Positions 8,527 to 18,410 are shown, counted from the stretch's first letter. The stretch: 64,000 bases of DNA from Plut-88900 sp965116945 (GCA_965116945.1 OZ220734.1:1178001-1242000); one strand, 5' to 3'. Numbers and translations: made by a program. The notes: a model not told the origin generated them from the letters alone.

Positions 8527-9825
8527 CTATTGCAGCCTTCGGATCGTTCCCACGCCCTGCTCGGCGAAGCGGGTCAGACGGAAGTCGTAGAGCGACAGGG
8601 AAGGCGTTCCGTCCAGGATCAATTCCGACATGAGCTTACCGGTTATCGGGCCGAGGGCGAAGCCGTGTCCGCTGAAACCCGTGGCCAGCATCAGGCCCTT
8701 GACCGTGGGTGCTTCTCCGAGTACTGGGAGGATGTCGGGGGTGATGTCTATCAGGCCCGCCCACGTCTTTACGAAGCGCAGCCCGCTCAGGTGCGGCATG
8801 TGCTCAAAGAAGCCCCTACGCATACTCCGGATAGTGCTCCAGTTCACCTCGGGCTCCACACCGACGGTCGTTGAGAAGAATTTGCGGTTCTGGACTGTGC
8901 CGGGCACGTGGCTCAATACATCATTGAGGAGTTGACTTCCCACGTGGAAGGCTATCTGCTTTCTGAACTGGCTGAGTCCCGGGAGGAAGTACCTGAGGTC
9001 GGTGAGGGACATTAGATCGATGTCGTGGTCGGCCTTCAGGGAGGCCCCTGCACCCAGGAGGATGTTTCCGTCGGCGGTGGGTCTGAATGAGACCTTGGGT
9101 GACCAGACAAGGGGGGCTTTGTAGTCGGGGACCGGCTCGGTGATAGTCACGTGAGTGCGTACGACTCTCACGGGCACTTTGACGTCGCAGGTCCGGGCAA
9201 GCCTCGGGGCCCAGACGCCGGCTGCGTTAACCACCACGTCGGCCTCTATCTTCTCCCCGCGCTCCGTGACGACACCCTTCACCTGCCCGCCGGAGGTCTC
9301 AATGCGCTCTACGGAGCAGCCTGTGCGCACCGTTGCGCCATTCTCCTGCGCAGCCCTGGCAAAGGCAGTCGTAGTCTTGACCGGATGGGCGTAACCGTCG
9401 CTGGGCGAATACATTCCCCCGATGAACTTGCCTGAAAGTCCGGGCAGTATCTCCCTGGCCCGCTCCCGGGTCACGATGTCCGACTCCAGGCCGTACTCCC
9501 TGGTGGTCCTTACCGTGCTCTCGAAATCGGCCAGCTCTCTGGCGTTCCCTGCCAGGAGGAGGTTGCCTCCTCGGATGAAGTGGGTCTCGGTGCCCAGCTC
9601 TTCGCGCAGGTTGTCCCACAGTTTGAGGCTTTCGATGGCTAGGGGCACTTCGGGGGCCTGGCGGCCCTGGCGTCGGACGGCGCCCCAGGTCCTTCCGGAG
9701 GCCTCGTCGGCTATCTGCCCCTTTTCTAGCAGGATGACGTGGGCCCCGCGCTTTGCCAGATTGTAGGCGGTGGCGCATCCGGAGATACCCCCACCGATAA
9801 CTATTACGTCAGTTTTAGTGGCCAT
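8527..9825 (-). CDS. FAD-dependent oxidoreductase, DAO family (sarcosine/glycine oxidase-like)
   Basis: A 432-residue flavoprotein with an N-terminal dinucleotide-binding site (VIVIGGGISGCATAYNLAKR), an acidic strand end (ILLEKG) and the C-terminal DAO-family pattern GLMLATGFSGHGFALGPITG. Family members oxidise secondary or tertiary amines or amino acids. A GAGGAAG ribosome site precedes ATG 9825. It lies 15 bp after the amidohydrolase at 9841, suggesting release of an amine or amide by one and oxidation by the other. Substrate not deducible. Confidence 0.85.
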   Translation of the reverse strand: MATKTDVIVIGGGISGCATAYNLAKRGAHVILLEKGQIADEASGRTWGAVRRQGRQAPEVPLAIESLKLWDNLREELGTETHFIRGGNLLLAGNARELADFESTVRTTREYGLESDIVTRERAREILPGLSGKFIGGMYSPSDGYAHPVKTTTAFARAAQENGATVRTGCSVERIETSGGQVKGVVTERGEKIEADVVVNAAGVWAPRLARTCDVKVPVRVVRTHVTITEPVPDYKAPLVWSPKVSFRPTADGNILLGAGASLKADHDIDLMSLTDLRYFLPGLSQFRKQIAFHVGSQLLNDVLSHVPGTVQNRKFFSTTVGVEPEVNWSTIRSMRRGFFEHMPHLSGLRFVKTWAGLIDITPDILPVLGEAPTVKGLMLATGFSGHGFALGPITGKLMSELILDGTPSLSLYDFRLTRFAEQGVGTIRRLQ

Positions 9826-9840
9826 TGGGAATACACTTCC

Positions 9841-11094
9841 TCACTTGGACTGGGCGTACCATTTGAAGAGGGGCTGAATTTGATTGACCAGTTCTCGGCC
9901 CTCGGGGCTGATGGCGTTTTCGGCCATCTTCGCTATGGTTGCCGCCGCGCCCGACTCCTCATAGAGCGCACGAGCCTTCTGTAGGATCGGGTTTCCGCCG
10001 ACGTGTACCTCATTTATGCTGGTCCCGGTGTCGGTCCACACCAGCTTGACTGGATCAATCGGGCCTTCGAACTCGATACGATCGTCGGCAATTTCATCGG
10101 AGAACCAGAGGCGATGTCCGTTGGCGCTGCCTAGTTCCACCACCTTAGGCTCTATGTCTTCGCTGACCTGCTGGATGCCGTTGAGTCGGGCGAGGGATGC
10201 GGCCAGCCTCATTACGGGCCCTAGACCCTGCTCGTCGGCGGAATTTGACCCGTCGCTCCCCAGGGCCACGTTGACGCCCTCGCGCAGCATGGACCCCACG
10301 GGAGTTATGCCGTTCTGGAGCTTCATGTTGCTCAGCGGGTTGTGGGACACCGAGACCCCGCGCTCCCCGAGGAGTTCCACATCGTCCCTGGACACCTGAA
10401 CGCAGTGGGCGGCCAGCGTTTGTTCGCTCAACAAACCGAACTTGTCCAGCCTCTGGACTCCACTCATCCCCCACTGGTTCATCGCTGCTTCCCGCTGTAC
10501 GGGGGACTCCTCCACGTGGATTTCCAGTGGAACGTCCAGGCTGGAGAGCACGTCCCTGGCAGCCTCCATCAATTCGTCGGTGCACCAGACGGCGTTGCCC
10601 AGGGCCAGACCTATCTGCACCCGCTTCCCGCTCCACCCCTTGATCAAGTCCACGAGGGCCTCCAGCCGAGGTTCGAAAGGCTCTGGCTCTATCCTGGCCA
10701 GGACCTCCTCGGGCAAGGAATCGTCGGGGATGGCTTTGGGGTATCCCGGGTAGAAGCGTCGGGTGTAGATCCCGACGGGGAGGTTATCAATATTGGGGAA
10801 CACCCAGGCCCGGATCCCGAGGGACTCGTAGGCTTCCGCGACGCCATAGATGTTTTCCGCAGTAATCGGTGAATAGAGGTGGTCGATTATTCCCGCGTTG
10901 CCTGCAACAAGGTTCTCAAGGCCGCAGGCCAGAGCGCATGCGACTTGCTCGGGGCCAGAGAGTTGGCCTACGTTCGAGGCAAGCCTGTAGGCTATCCATA
11001 CGTCAAAGGGGGCGGACCCCACCGTCCCCTTGAATGGCATAGCGTGACTGTGGGTGTGGGCGTTTACGAATACGGGGAAAGTGTTGTCGGGCAC
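9841..11094 (-). CDS. Amidohydrolase, chlorohydrolase/deaminase type
   Basis: A 417-residue metal-dependent amidohydrolase related to guanine deaminase, S-adenosylhomocysteine deaminase and triazine hydrolases. Visible motifs are the metal-binding HTHSHAMPFKG, EIHVEESPVQ, TLAAHCVQVSRDDVELLGERG, VSHNPLSNMKLQNG and GSDGSNSADEQG, giving the expected His, His, His, His, Asp ligand set. The start is GTG 11094, with GGAGG and AGGAGAG just upstream and a TATAAT at 11120-11125. It probably deaminates or dechlorinates a heterocycle. It precedes a DAO oxidase and follows a HyuA-type protein. Confidence 0.85.
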   Translation of the reverse strand: MPDNTFPVFVNAHTHSHAMPFKGTVGSAPFDVWIAYRLASNVGQLSGPEQVACALACGLENLVAGNAGIIDHLYSPITAENIYGVAEAYESLGIRAWVFPNIDNLPVGIYTRRFYPGYPKAIPDDSLPEEVLARIEPEPFEPRLEALVDLIKGWSGKRVQIGLALGNAVWCTDELMEAARDVLSSLDVPLEIHVEESPVQREAAMNQWGMSGVQRLDKFGLLSEQTLAAHCVQVSRDDVELLGERGVSVSHNPLSNMKLQNGITPVGSMLREGVNVALGSDGSNSADEQGLGPVMRLAASLARLNGIQQVSEDIEPKVVELGSANGHRLWFSDEIADDRIEFEGPIDPVKLVWTDTGTSINEVHVGGNPILQKARALYEESGAAATIAKMAENAISPEGRELVNQIQPLFKWYAQSK

Positions 11095-11119
11095 GAGTCT
11101 CTCCTGAGTCCTCCGAAAA

Positions 11120-11125
11120 ATTATA
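11120..11125 (-). promoter_or_regulatory. -10 box upstream of the amidohydrolase
   Basis: TATAAT on the minus strand, about 26 bp before the GTG start at 11094, giving a leader of roughly 19 nt. No good -35 box. It suggests the 11094 gene can be transcribed separately from the upstream hyuA-like gene. Confidence 0.5.
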
Positions 11126-11164
11126 GCATGGGGGGATCTAACGCTCGGCCCCGACGATCGAGGA

Positions 11165-13225
11165 TTAACCGATCTTGATTACGAGGTTGCCGTGTACGTC
11201 AATAGAGGCAGAGCTTCCGGGATAGATCACTGTGGTTGTGTCAAGCTGCTGCACGATGGACGGACTCTCCAGAACGGCTCCCGACCCCAGGACGTCCCGG
11301 TCGTAGATCGGTGTGTCGACTAGTCCACCGGCCTCGGGGAAGTATGCCTTCCGGGTTGTGCGTGGGGCGACTGTACCCTGTGCTGCCGGCAGGACCCCTC
11401 CACCCGGGATCCGGCCAGGCGTCTGGGATAGCACAACCCTGAAGGTGACCAGTTCCACCAGTTCGTCGGAGTCCCGGTGTCCGTAGACCCGTTCATGCAG
11501 GGCGTGGAAGTCCTCCATGACGCGGTCTATCGCCGCATCATCTACAACGTCCCCGGCTATTGGCACCTCCAGCTCGTAGGACTGCCCGACATACCGGACC
11601 TCCACGGACCTGGCCGTGTATATCGGGTTGCCGGGCGCTGCGTCTCGATCCATCTGTACACGGCAGTCGGCTTCCAGGTCATCAAATGCCTTCTGCAGTT
11701 CTGCGGAGACGGCGTCTACTGCTCGTACCCGGAAAGTCCTAGCCCTTTCGTGTTCCAGGTTTGCTACCAGCAGACCGAAGGCCGACAGTACTCCTGGGTT
11801 TTGGGGAACCAGCACCTTGCCTATGTTGGTCTGGGTCGCCAGTCGACCCGCGTGCACGGGCCCCGCCCCACCTAAAGCCACCAGCGAGAAGTTTCGGGGG
11901 TCGTAGCCCTGGAAAACCGACACCAGGCGCACTTCGTCGGCCATGTGGTTGTTCACTATGGTATGGATTCCGTGGGCGGCCTCCAGCACATCTATGCCCA
12001 GAGGCTCTGCGACGTGGGTGCGCACGGCTTCCTCTGCCTTTTCAACAGACAGACGCATGGTGCCACCTGCGAAGAAATCGGGGTCCAGGTACCCGAGGAC
12101 CAGGCTAGCGTCGGTTACCGTGGGCTCGACGCCCCCCTGGTCGTAGGCGGCCGGCCCCGGTGAGGCCCCGGCGCTCCGGGGCCCGACCCTCAACGCCCCG
12201 CTTCCGTCCACCCAGGCGATGCTTCCACCCCCAGCCCCGATGGTGTTGATGTCCAGCATCGGCTGGCGCAGCGGATACTTGGCAATCTTCCCCTCACTCG
12301 AGAGTACCGGCCTTCCCTTGTCCACCAGGGAGATGTCGCAGCTGGTGCCGCCCATGTCCAGTGTTATGAGATCAGTTAAGTTGCTGAGCTTTCCGGCATG
12401 CACCCCGCCGATGACTCCTGCCGCGGGCCCCGACAGAACAGTCGAAACAGTATTGGACAGGATGGTCTCGTCGCTGGTAATGCCGCCGCGGGAGTGAATG
12501 ATGTGGAGTCGTCCCTTCACGCCGCTTTTGGAAAGGGCTCCGTTGACCTCGCCGATGTAGCGCTCCAGGACGGGGCGCAGGTAGGCGTCGAAGGCAGTGA
12601 GGCAAAGGCGTTCGTATTCACGGAACCGGGGGTCGAGGTCCGACGACAAAGATACCCGCAACTCGGGGAATTCACCCAGGATGATCTCCCGCGTGCGCTG
12701 TTCGTGGGCGGCGTTTGCAAAGGAGAAGAGGTAGCAGACGGCCACGGCCTCCACATTGTGCTCTTCTACCAGGGTGCGGATCGCATTTGCCACCTGATCC
12801 TCATCCAGCGCTACGTCGACACCTCCGTCCGGGTAGATGCGCTCCTGGATCCCTATGATTCGGCGCCTAGGGGCGAGGAAAACGGGAGTCTCCGGTTCTA
12901 TGAACACGTCGTACATGTCGGACCGCTTCTGCCGTCCGATAGTCAGCACGTCCTCGAAGCCCCTGGTGGTGAGGATACCTATGGTAGAGCCCCGGGCCTC
13001 AAGAATAGCGTTGGTCCCGATGGTTGTACCGTGTGCAATTCGGGAGACATCGGCGAATGAGGCCGAGGAAAGCTCCCGGACTCGGTCCGCCCCCTGCATG
13101 AACCCGTCTACGAGCTTCGGAGGCGTGGAGTTGACCTTGGTGTACTGTAGCCCGCCCGATTCGTTGTCCAGGGCGACGACGTCCGTAAACGTCCCGCCAA
13201 TGTCGATCCCGATAGTTATGGACAT
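11165..13225 (-). CDS. Hydantoinase/oxoprolinase A-type protein (HyuA family)
   Basis: A 686-residue HyuA-family protein, ATP-dependent in the N-methylhydantoinase, 5-oxoprolinase and acetone-carboxylase families. The N-terminal IGIDIGGTFTDVVALD is the ASKHA nucleotide-binding motif, with HGTTIGTNAILE and TRGFEDVLTIGRQ after it. LITLDMGGTSCDISLV marks the second half of the ATPase core and ALGGAGPVHAG the third phosphate motif. No HyuB partner gene lies in the window; amidohydrolases flank it on both sides. It probably hydrolyses a cyclic amide or carboxylates a ketone, but the substrate is unknown. Confidence 0.88.
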   Translation of the reverse strand: MSITIGIDIGGTFTDVVALDNESGGLQYTKVNSTPPKLVDGFMQGADRVRELSSASFADVSRIAHGTTIGTNAILEARGSTIGILTTRGFEDVLTIGRQKRSDMYDVFIEPETPVFLAPRRRIIGIQERIYPDGGVDVALDEDQVANAIRTLVEEHNVEAVAVCYLFSFANAAHEQRTREIILGEFPELRVSLSSDLDPRFREYERLCLTAFDAYLRPVLERYIGEVNGALSKSGVKGRLHIIHSRGGITSDETILSNTVSTVLSGPAAGVIGGVHAGKLSNLTDLITLDMGGTSCDISLVDKGRPVLSSEGKIAKYPLRQPMLDINTIGAGGGSIAWVDGSGALRVGPRSAGASPGPAAYDQGGVEPTVTDASLVLGYLDPDFFAGGTMRLSVEKAEEAVRTHVAEPLGIDVLEAAHGIHTIVNNHMADEVRLVSVFQGYDPRNFSLVALGGAGPVHAGRLATQTNIGKVLVPQNPGVLSAFGLLVANLEHERARTFRVRAVDAVSAELQKAFDDLEADCRVQMDRDAAPGNPIYTARSVEVRYVGQSYELEVPIAGDVVDDAAIDRVMEDFHALHERVYGHRDSDELVELVTFRVVLSQTPGRIPGGGVLPAAQGTVAPRTTRKAYFPEAGGLVDTPIYDRDVLGSGAVLESPSIVQQLDTTTVIYPGSSASIDVHGNLVIKIG

Positions 13226-13260
13226 GAGCAGTCCGTTTCAGAGTTCTTGGTCATTGGGGA

Positions 13261-14388
13261 CTAGTTGATAAACCCGTAAAGCCGACCTGCATTTTCGCAG
13301 ATCACCTTGCGCCGGGCGGATTCGTCTTTCAGGCCTTTGAGGTTGAACTCGATGGTATCCAGGGAGTCGGGCCATACGCAGTCATTGTGCGGATAGTCGT
13401 TGCCCCAGATTGCGTTGTCCTCGCCGATCAGGGATAGAAGGTCTCCGGCGATACCCTCCTTCTGGAAGGTGGAGAAGCCCTGCCGGTACCAGTACCCGCT
13501 GGGCTGCATGCTCAACCCTTTCATTCCCTCGCCCTCGTGGTCCATCCGGTCGATGACGTAGGGGATCCACCCTACACCCGCCTCTCCAAGCACGAACTTG
13601 AATTCGGGGTATCTCTCGCAAGCTCCCGAAAGGATGATACTGCTAAGGTGCTCGATCCCGTCCAACTGCGCCATCGTCAGCAATATGGTCCAGTATGCGT
13701 CGAAATACTCCTTCTCCCTGGGTTCCTTAGCCTTGGGCAGGTTTTCCAGCAGGTGGAAGGAGATGGGCATGTTGTATTCTACGGAGGCTTCCCAGAGGAC
13801 GTCCCAGTCCTTGTAGAAGATAGGAATGGAAGCCAGGGCAGCCCGGAACTCGGCGCCCTTGAGCCCCAGCCCCGCGGCCCGGCGAAGCTCGTCTGCAGCA
13901 GCCTGAGGGCTGTGGTGCGGCAGGCAGGCCAGGCAAGCGATACGTTCAGGATTCGCGCTGGCGAAAGATGCCGCCCAGTCATTGTAGATTCGATAAACGA
14001 GGGCCCGGGCCTCCATGTCTCGGATCTGGTCGGGCCCGAAGGCCATGCCGTAGACCACCTCAGCGTCAATACCGTCCAGGTCCTGGTCCTTGACTCGCAG
14101 TTCGGGGTCGGAGGGGTGGTAAACGCCGCGTCGGGAGTCAGCCGAAAACCCGACCTCTTCCAGACGCTGTTCCCTGTGGAACCCGGCGGGATTTGTCCAG
14201 GAATCAGCCCGGAACACCCCTACAGCAGTCATGATTCTGCCGTTCGCCTTCCACACGGGCCCGGAGGCCGAGTCTTCCACGTGGGGCATTTGCTGCTTCC
14301 ACTGGGCGGGGGCGTTGTCGACGAAAAGGTCGTGGGGAAGCCAGTTAAGGTCCACGTGTCCGTCGCCTGAAATTATGCGATATTCCAT
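13261..14388 (-). CDS. Amidohydrolase_2 family metal-dependent hydrolase (PF04909)
   Basis: A 375-residue TIM-barrel hydrolase of the decarboxylase/hydrolase branch. It starts MEYRIISGDGHVDLNW, where Asp/His replace the classical HxH, and carries IILSGACERYPEFKFVLGEAG and the C-terminal metal Asp in IWGNDYPHND. ATG 14388 is preceded by a strong GGGGGAGGT. The two plus-strand proteins at 26500 and 27780 have the same architecture. Family members act on aromatic acids or amides; this one's substrate is unknown. Confidence 0.82.
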   Translation of the reverse strand: MEYRIISGDGHVDLNWLPHDLFVDNAPAQWKQQMPHVEDSASGPVWKANGRIMTAVGVFRADSWTNPAGFHREQRLEEVGFSADSRRGVYHPSDPELRVKDQDLDGIDAEVVYGMAFGPDQIRDMEARALVYRIYNDWAASFASANPERIACLACLPHHSPQAAADELRRAAGLGLKGAEFRAALASIPIFYKDWDVLWEASVEYNMPISFHLLENLPKAKEPREKEYFDAYWTILLTMAQLDGIEHLSSIILSGACERYPEFKFVLGEAGVGWIPYVIDRMDHEGEGMKGLSMQPSGYWYRQGFSTFQKEGIAGDLLSLIGEDNAIWGNDYPHNDCVWPDSLDTIEFNLKGLKDESARRKVICENAGRLYGFIN

Positions 14389-14562
14389 CTACCTCCCCCC
14401 TTGCGAAGAGCGCCAACCGGAAAAGTACTCTAGCACGCAGATATTGGCCCTAGCAAGCTAAATGGGGACACCTTAGCCAGCAGTCACCTTGCCTAAATGC
14501 TCCTTACACCGATCCCTCTGTGCCGCAATCGAAAGCCGTCTCAAGGGGAGACACTCAATGGG

Positions 14563-17478
14563 TCAGGGGAGCGGAATATCCTCCGTTAGCACGGAGTCCC
14601 GAAGGACTTCTACCAAGTGTCGGGCCCGACGCCCGGTGCCGTGTTCGATCTGCTGGCGGCAGGAAACCCCCATTACAGCCACCTCCCACCCCCGCCCCTT
14701 CGCCTCGATGGCCGGGAAGAGCTTCATGCCTCCGATTTGCATCGAGAGTTCGTAGTGCTCTTTTTCGTATCCGAAGGCGCCGGCCATCCCGCAGCACCCC
14801 GAGTCTACAACCTCCACCTCGTGGCCCGGGGCCAGGGACAGGGAGGTCCTGGCGGCCTCTACCCCGACCAAGGCCTTTTGGTGGCAATGGCCGTGGAACA
14901 GGACCCTGCGGGGCTGGGCCGAGAAGGCGATGTCCAGGTTCCCCTCCTCGGCCAGGCGGGCCAGGAACTCGTCGATCATAAAGGTGTTCTCGGCGACTAT
15001 CTTGGACTTGTCGTCCTGCAGGAGGTCGGGGTATTCGTCCCGGAAGGCGAGGAGGCAGCTGGGCTCGCATCCAATAATGGGTGTTCCCCTGGATGCGGCG
15101 TCGAATAGCTTGTTTACGTTGTATCGGGCGTTGCCCCGAGCGCGTTTCAGCAAGCCCTTGGAGATCATTGGTCGGCCGCAGCAGCGCACGTTGGCCAGTT
15201 GGACCCTAAACCCGGCAAGCTCTAGCAGCTCCACCGCAGCGATCCCGACTGACGGGTAGTTGTAAGTCATAAAGGTGTCATTGAACAGGATGACCTCCCC
15301 CCGGTCCCCGGGGCTCAGCGGTCGGTGGCCGTTGAACCATTCATGGAGGGTGGTGCTGGCAAACGGGGGCATTGACCGGTTCTTATGAATACCGAGAAAC
15401 CGGTGGTTCAGTGATCGAACGCCGGGCAGTTGGAATAGCCAGTTGGACAGCGGCGCCAGCGCAGACCCGAGCTTGTTTACAAGGGCGATTTCGGAGAATA
15501 GTCGGGAGCGAAGGGGCGTGCCGTTGGCGGCGTTGTACCGTTCCAGGAACTCGTACTTGAGCTTGGCCATGTCCACGTTGGATGGGCACTCTGCCTTGCA
15601 CCCCTTGCATTCCAGGCAGAGATCAAGGGCCTCGTGGAGGCGTTCGCTGATCATGGTCTCGTGAGGGAGAGTTCCGGATAATGCGGCGCGCAGAAGGTTA
15701 GCCCTCCCCCGGGTGGAATGCTCCTCTTCCCGCGTGGCCTGGAAGGACGGGCACATCACCCCCGCAGACTTCCGGCACTCTCCCATGCCGTTGCACATTT
15801 CCACCGCACCTGCAAAACCCTCAAAGGAGGAAAAGTCCATTCGGGTGTTTAGGGACTGGGCCTCGTAGTCGGAGCCGTAGCGCAAGTTCTCCGACATTGG
15901 CGGGCACTCGACGATCTTGCCTGGGTTCATGATGCGCTGGGAGTCGAAGGCGTCCTTGAGCTCTACAAAGGAGTCGTAGATCTTGCGGCCGAACATCTTC
16001 TCCGTCCACACGCCGCGAACTATGCCGTCGCCGTGTTCCCCGCTCAGCGATCCCCCGAATTCCAGGACGAGGTCGGCCACGGATTCGGCTATGGACTCCA
16101 TCCGGTTGATGCCGGCGTCGTTCTTCAGGTTCACAAGGGGCCGGATGTGCAGGCATCCGACGCTCGCGTGGCCGTAATAGGAAGCGGTAGTCTCGTGGGC
16201 CTGGACTATTTCGTCAAAGCGCCGCCCGAATTCCCCGAGGCGAGTTGGGTCTACGGCGGCATCTTCCACGAAGGGGATAGGCTTGGCGTCGCCGCGGACA
16301 CCCATCAGCAGCCCGAGCCCCGCTTTGCGTACTGCCCACGCCTTGGCCTGGTCTTCCTTCTCCAGCAGATTTACGCAGGCGTACCCGAGACGCTGGCGCT
16401 CCATGTCGGCCTTGAAAGCTTCCAGCTTGGACCGCACCTCGGGCTCCGAGTCCCCGAAGAACTCTACGAGGACAAGTCCCCCGGGATCACCCTGCATGAA
16501 GTCTATGTATCGCTTCAGGCCCAGAGACGCTCGGGTCTGGCGGATGATCATGTCGTCGATGAACTCTACGGCGGCGGGAGAGTGCTCGATTATGGCGGTT
16601 GTAGCGTCGCAGGCCTGGAAGATGTCATCGAAGTGAAGGGCAGCCACTCCCCTGGAATTGGGCAGGGGCTCCAGCTTGACCTTGGCCTCGGTGATGGTGC
16701 AGAGGGTACCCTCGGAGCCGACGACAATTCGGGCAAGGTTGAAGGGGTCAGGGTCCAGGAATTCGTCCAGGTTGTAGCCGCTGACCCGACGCATGATCTT
16801 CGGGTAGCGAACATCAATCTCCGAGCGGTTGGCCTCGGCCAGGCGGGCCGTCTCGCGGTATACGTGGCCCAGGAGGCCGGGAGACGAGAGCCTGGCTTCC
16901 AGATCAGTAGAAGAGAGGGGCCCGAGTCGGGCGCGGGTGCCGTCGGAAAGGACGGTGTCGAGCTCCAGGACCTGGTCCAGGGTCTTGCCGAAGAGGGCGG
17001 AGTGGGTACCGCAAGAGTTGTTGCCAATGCCCCCACCGACAGTGGCGCGGTTGACGGTTGAGGGGTCGGGGGCGTAGTGGAGGCGATGGCTGGCAACCTG
17101 CCTGTTAAACGCCGCTACGACGATGCCAGGCTCGACGCGGGCCCACCCTTCTTCCGGGTTTACTTCCAGGAGCCGGTTAAGGTAGCGGCTGAAGTCCAGA
17201 ACTATGGCGTGGTTAACGGTTTGGCCGGAAAGACTGGTGCCCGCGCCCCGGGGCAGGACGGGAATAGCCTCCCGGTGGGCGAATTCTGTTACGGCAACGA
17301 CATCGTCGATGTCTTGCGGAAATACAACACCCACGGGCTTCATCTGGTAGATGCTGGCGTCGGTGCTGTACAGGGTGCGGGAAAAGTCGTCGAAGCGTAC
17401 TTCCCCCGATACCCGGCTCTCCAATTCAGCGGTAAGTTCCCGGGCGAGGGAGAGATCAGATTTGGTAGAGAGGGTCAC
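14563..17478 (-). CDS. FAD-linked oxidase / Fe-S / CCG-domain dehydrogenase fusion (GlcD-GlpC type)
   Basis: A 971-residue single-chain 2-hydroxyacid dehydrogenase. Domains in order: FAD_binding_4 (about 35-215, PVLPRGAGTSLSGQ), FAD-oxidase C-terminal (about 220-490, with SGEHGDGIVRG), 4Fe-4S clusters (CNGMGECRKSAGVMCPSF and CLECKGCKAECP, about 560-650), and two CCG repeats (NVRCCGRP and DSGCCGMAG, about 720-930). This is the layout of D-lactate or glycolate dehydrogenases that pass electrons to the membrane quinone pool. GTG at 17478 starts the protein. It heads the minus-strand catabolic block and ends 174 bp before the next gene start. Confidence 0.9.
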   Translation of the reverse strand: MTLSTKSDLSLARELTAELESRVSGEVRFDDFSRTLYSTDASIYQMKPVGVVFPQDIDDVVAVTEFAHREAIPVLPRGAGTSLSGQTVNHAIVLDFSRYLNRLLEVNPEEGWARVEPGIVVAAFNRQVASHRLHYAPDPSTVNRATVGGGIGNNSCGTHSALFGKTLDQVLELDTVLSDGTRARLGPLSSTDLEARLSSPGLLGHVYRETARLAEANRSEIDVRYPKIMRRVSGYNLDEFLDPDPFNLARIVVGSEGTLCTITEAKVKLEPLPNSRGVAALHFDDIFQACDATTAIIEHSPAAVEFIDDMIIRQTRASLGLKRYIDFMQGDPGGLVLVEFFGDSEPEVRSKLEAFKADMERQRLGYACVNLLEKEDQAKAWAVRKAGLGLLMGVRGDAKPIPFVEDAAVDPTRLGEFGRRFDEIVQAHETTASYYGHASVGCLHIRPLVNLKNDAGINRMESIAESVADLVLEFGGSLSGEHGDGIVRGVWTEKMFGRKIYDSFVELKDAFDSQRIMNPGKIVECPPMSENLRYGSDYEAQSLNTRMDFSSFEGFAGAVEMCNGMGECRKSAGVMCPSFQATREEEHSTRGRANLLRAALSGTLPHETMISERLHEALDLCLECKGCKAECPSNVDMAKLKYEFLERYNAANGTPLRSRLFSEIALVNKLGSALAPLSNWLFQLPGVRSLNHRFLGIHKNRSMPPFASTTLHEWFNGHRPLSPGDRGEVILFNDTFMTYNYPSVGIAAVELLELAGFRVQLANVRCCGRPMISKGLLKRARGNARYNVNKLFDAASRGTPIIGCEPSCLLAFRDEYPDLLQDDKSKIVAENTFMIDEFLARLAEEGNLDIAFSAQPRRVLFHGHCHQKALVGVEAARTSLSLAPGHEVEVVDSGCCGMAGAFGYEKEHYELSMQIGGMKLFPAIEAKGRGWEVAVMGVSCRQQIEHGTGRRARHLVEVLRDSVLTEDIPLP

Positions 17479-17674
17479 GGGCGTGCGGGCTCCGAGGCAA
17501 TGTTCATGTCAAGGGTTGCAGTATCATTGATTGAATTGCGAATGCAGGCACGGGTTTGATTGTTTAAGGAAAAGAATTGATTCCGCCCATGTTCTCCGGG
17601 TTGGGTTTCACCCAGAGAAAAGGATAGGTCGGGGAGGTGTGGGGATGCAAGGGGCAGATGTCACAGAAGTGGGG

Positions 17675-18049
17675 TTAGCTGCGTCCTGCCTGGATAACGA
17701 CGCGGCCGCCATCCACTACATCGATGTTCAGGTTGTGGCCTTGTAGCAGCCTCATACCCACTAGCGGGGTGGCGTCGGACATATAAGCGTCGACTTGGCG
17801 GGTATGGCCGTCCAATAATACCGTAACGCCGTAGACGTCGAAGACAGCTTCACGTCCGTCAGCGAGAACTGCCAAGTCGCGGCTTCTGTAACGCAGCCGC
17901 AAAGCCGTCACAAGCTCACTAGTTAGGGTAAGGTACCCGTTGTAGCCGGTGTCTATCACGGCCTCTATGTCTCTTGTCTGTCCCGACGGACCTTGCAGAG
18001 TGAAGGGTACGATGGCTTCATAGGCGTCGTTCACGTAGCCTTGGATCAC
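17675..18049 (-). CDS. Clan AA (retropepsin-like) aspartic protease
   Basis: A 124-residue single-domain aspartic protease with the active-site pattern AVIDTGYNGYLTL and the second half AYMSDATPLVGMRLLQGHNL. Such short bacterial proteases probably act as dimers. The ATG at 18049 overlaps the stop of the upstream small gene by 4 nt (ATGA), so the two are coupled. This protease-plus-small-protein arrangement is common in cyanobacteria and Chloroflexi and resembles a toxin-antitoxin pair, although a toxin function is not established. Confidence 0.8.
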   Translation of the reverse strand: MIQGYVNDAYEAIVPFTLQGPSGQTRDIEAVIDTGYNGYLTLTSELVTALRLRYRSRDLAVLADGREAVFDVYGVTVLLDGHTRQVDAYMSDATPLVGMRLLQGHNLNIDVVDGGRVVIQAGRS

Positions 18050-18363
18050 TCGGGTCTCCGCAAAGAGCTGCCGCCGAAGCTGTATACCCCAATGCGGCCT
18101 ACCCTAAGGCACAGGATGTCATGGGCCTCCGGCCATTGGGCGCTCAGGAGATTCACCGCTTCAGATGCCTCATGGCCGATGGTCCAATGACCGCTGTCTA
18201 CATCGATGGCGACGACATCTCCATAGTTGTCTGCCTCCACCTGTGGGCGAATGTTCCGTTCGTAAATTTCCTTGCCCAGGCGGGCCGTTTCAACTTTAGG
18301 ACGGGCTGGGGGCACAGTGGGTCTCGTAGTTTGCATCGTCGCTGCGGCGTCTGCCTTCCTCAT
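18046..18363 (-). CDS. Small partner protein of the retropepsin-like protease
   Basis: A 105-residue protein of a conserved family that typically precedes clan AA proteases. Its core is IYERNIRPQVEADNYG, VVAIDVDSGHWTIG and a C-terminal LRVGRIGVYSFGG. The first 30 residues are Ala/Pro/Thr-rich and variable. ATG 18363 is chosen because GGGAG lies 8 nt upstream and the conserved part is well inside; a longer reading frame has no ribosome site. It overlaps the protease by 4 nt. Role (antitoxin, chaperone or substrate) unknown. Confidence 0.75.
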   Translation of the reverse strand: MRKADAAATMQTTRPTVPPARPKVETARLGKEIYERNIRPQVEADNYGDVVAIDVDSGHWTIGHEASEAVNLLSAQWPEAHDILCLRVGRIGVYSFGGSSLRRPE

Positions 18364-18401
18364 ACATACTCCCTTTCCGGGGCACGCTCCTTGCAATAGC
18401 C

Positions 18402-18410
18402 ATTCTAACA
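18402..18410 (-). promoter_or_regulatory. Extended -10 promoter for the protease pair
   Basis: Minus-strand TGTTAGAAT fits an extended -10 (TGnTAnAAT). The start would be near 18395, about 32 nt before ATG 18363. It lies back to back with the plus-strand promoter at 18454-18483. Confidence 0.5.
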
